A stretch of 6,236 nt of DNA. Origin: Candidatus Roizmanbacteria bacterium (GTDB lineage Bacteria > Patescibacteriota > Microgenomatia > GCA-001788215 > 2-01-FULL-40-14). Within the stretch, counting starts at the first letter, position 1. Every line of letters begins with the position of its first letter. Both the position numbers and the translations under genes were made by a program. The notes beneath the pieces are model-generated. The model worked only from the letters and a program-made list of their open reading frames with translations. It had not been told where the DNA came from and did not search any database. Of this stretch, positions 5,966 through 6,236 are shown piece after piece. The stretch is taken from assembly GCA_016203755.1 (NCBI GenBank), contig JACQMD010000154.1, forward strand, positions 1 through 6,236, written 5' to 3'.

Positions 5966-6144
5966 GCCCTGGAAAACGGATAGGACTTTTTGAAAGATTT
6001 TTCTTAACAAGTTCATTTCCATAAGGGTATATCTACCAGACTGGTGGATAAATGGGACAAAATGCTTCCGCCAGTGGCGGGATGAGTCCCCCCGTTACAC
6101 CCTTGAGGAAGTCTTCAAAACAGAACCGTCTTTCGGGGCTTTTT
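5966..6144 (+). ncRNA. candidate structured small RNA, 6S-like in outline
   Basis: No plausible reading frame is present, but the transcript folds end to end. The closing stem is GCCCU-(g)-GAAAACGG (5966-5979) with CCGU-(c)-UUUCGGGGC (6126-6139), 13 pairs and two bulges, followed by five Us. Next is UUUUGAA-(a)-GA (5988-5997) with UCUUCAAAA (6112-6120). The following loop is lopsided, about 19 nt on the 5' side (5998-6016) against 1 nt on the 3' side. Then UUCC/GGAA (6017-6020, 6107-6110) and AAGGGU/ACCCUU (6023-6028, 6099-6104) lead to two hairpins: UAUCUACCA-GAC-UGGUGGAUA (6030-6050), and GGGAC/GUCCC (6054-6058, 6086-6090) enclosing CCGCC-AGU-GGCGG. A closed stem with a large bulge and a length near 180 nt recall 6S RNA, which mimics an open promoter for RNA polymerase, but the branched tip is atypical. 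The family is not assigned. Confidence 0.6.
6126..6144 (+). terminator. 3' end of the small RNA with U-run
   Basis: CCG-TCTTT-CGG followed by GGC and TTTTT (6140-6144). The local hairpin is short (3 bp), but the same 3' strand pairs much better with the transcript's 5' end. Termination with a weak local hairpin plus U-run is plausible; alternatively transcription reads on into the tRNA. Confidence 0.4.
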
Positions 6145-6148
6145 AATG

Positions 6149-6157
6149 TGGTAAAAT
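6149..6157 (+). promoter_or_regulatory. possible extended -10 promoter of the tRNA
   Basis: TGG directly before TAAAAT (6152-6157, five of six matches to TATAAT) makes an extended -10 element with predicted start near 6164, eight bases before the tRNA. No good -35 box lies at the right distance, which is tolerable for an extended -10 promoter. Confidence 0.5.
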
Positions 6158-6171
6158 AGGATGCTAGAAAC

Positions 6172-6236
6172 GGGCTCGTGGCGCAACTGGCTAGCGCGCC
6201 TCCATGGCATGGAGGAGGTTGTGGGTTCAAATCCCA
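6172..6236 (+). tRNA. tRNA-Ala, anticodon GGC (3' end outside window)
   Basis: Cloverleaf from the 5' end: acceptor strand GGGCTCG (6172-6178); D arm GCGC (6181-6184) with GCGC (6194-6197) and loop AACTGGCTA; anticodon stem CCTCC (6199-6203) with GGAGG (6211-6215) and loop ATGGCAT, giving anticodon GGC (6206-6208), which reads alanine GCC/GCU; variable loop AGGTT; T arm GTGGG, loop TTCAAAT, then CCCA at the window edge. The last T-stem base, the 3' acceptor strand, discriminator and CCA are missing, so the G3:U70 identity pair cannot be checked. The loop has A32 and U38, the pair known to be conserved in bacterial tRNA-Ala(GGC), which supports the call. Confidence 0.95.

Noticed and set aside
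6105..6125. Resemblance to RNase P conserved pieces (GAGGAAG, ACAGAA)
   Set aside because: In RNase P RNA the GAGGAAAGTCC block is near the 5' end and ACAGAA far downstream; here they are adjacent and the RNA is too short.
6033..6230. 65-codon minus-strand frame
   Set aside because: Runs antisense through the tRNA-Ala and the small-RNA stems; composition is imposed by those RNAs.

Overview
The window (about 6.2 kb, everything on the + strand) has four protein genes, one cobalamin riboswitch, a probable structured small RNA and the start of a tRNA. In order: nrdJ, an adenosylcobalamin-dependent (class II) ribonucleotide reductase; a PduO-type corrinoid adenosyltransferase; a 339-nt intergenic region with a cobalamin riboswitch and a large repeat-built hairpin; an unrecognised 477-residue protein ending in a zinc ribbon; an ATP-grasp ligase resembling D-alanine--D-alanine ligase; a promoter and a candidate ~180-nt non-coding RNA; and tRNA-Ala(GGC), cut by the window end.

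Organism: the genes end in TAG, TAA, TAA and TGA with no in-frame TGA, so the standard bacterial code applies. Compact same-strand layout, three of four genes without a free Shine-Dalgarno sequence, short-period intergenic repeats and an orphan conserved-looking protein together suggest a Patescibacteria/CPR-type bacterium with a standard code (Microgenomates-like). This is an inference from style; no single marker in the window proves it.

The functional theme of the first two thirds is vitamin B12. NrdJ makes deoxynucleotides with adenosylcobalamin, and the next gene makes that cofactor from cob(I)alamin and ATP. No other corrinoid biosynthesis or uptake gene is present, so the pair looks like salvage plus use. 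The stop codon of nrdJ and the first base of the adenosyltransferase start codon are the two ends of one 96-nt palindrome that buries the second gene's ribosome binding site, which suggests translational coupling. The riboswitch then precedes not a known B12 gene but the unknown zinc-ribbon protein, with the ATP-grasp gene directly behind it, so these two are probably made according to B12 supply.

The intergenic spaces are the most unusual part. Upstream of nrdJ there are five tandem heptamers (TTTTTRA type). Within the riboswitch expression region there are five tandem heptamers (NGTATMA type) followed, after 18 nt, by five more in inverted orientation, nested inside a 9-bp stem. The nrdJ/adenosyltransferase palindrome is likewise built from mirrored copies of an ATCCGAAT unit. 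Behind the last protein gene, a consensus -35 box with a fair -10 box predicts a transcript start exactly at the 5' strand of a 13-bp stem whose 3' strand ends in a U-run, enclosing a bulged fold that resembles 6S RNA in outline.
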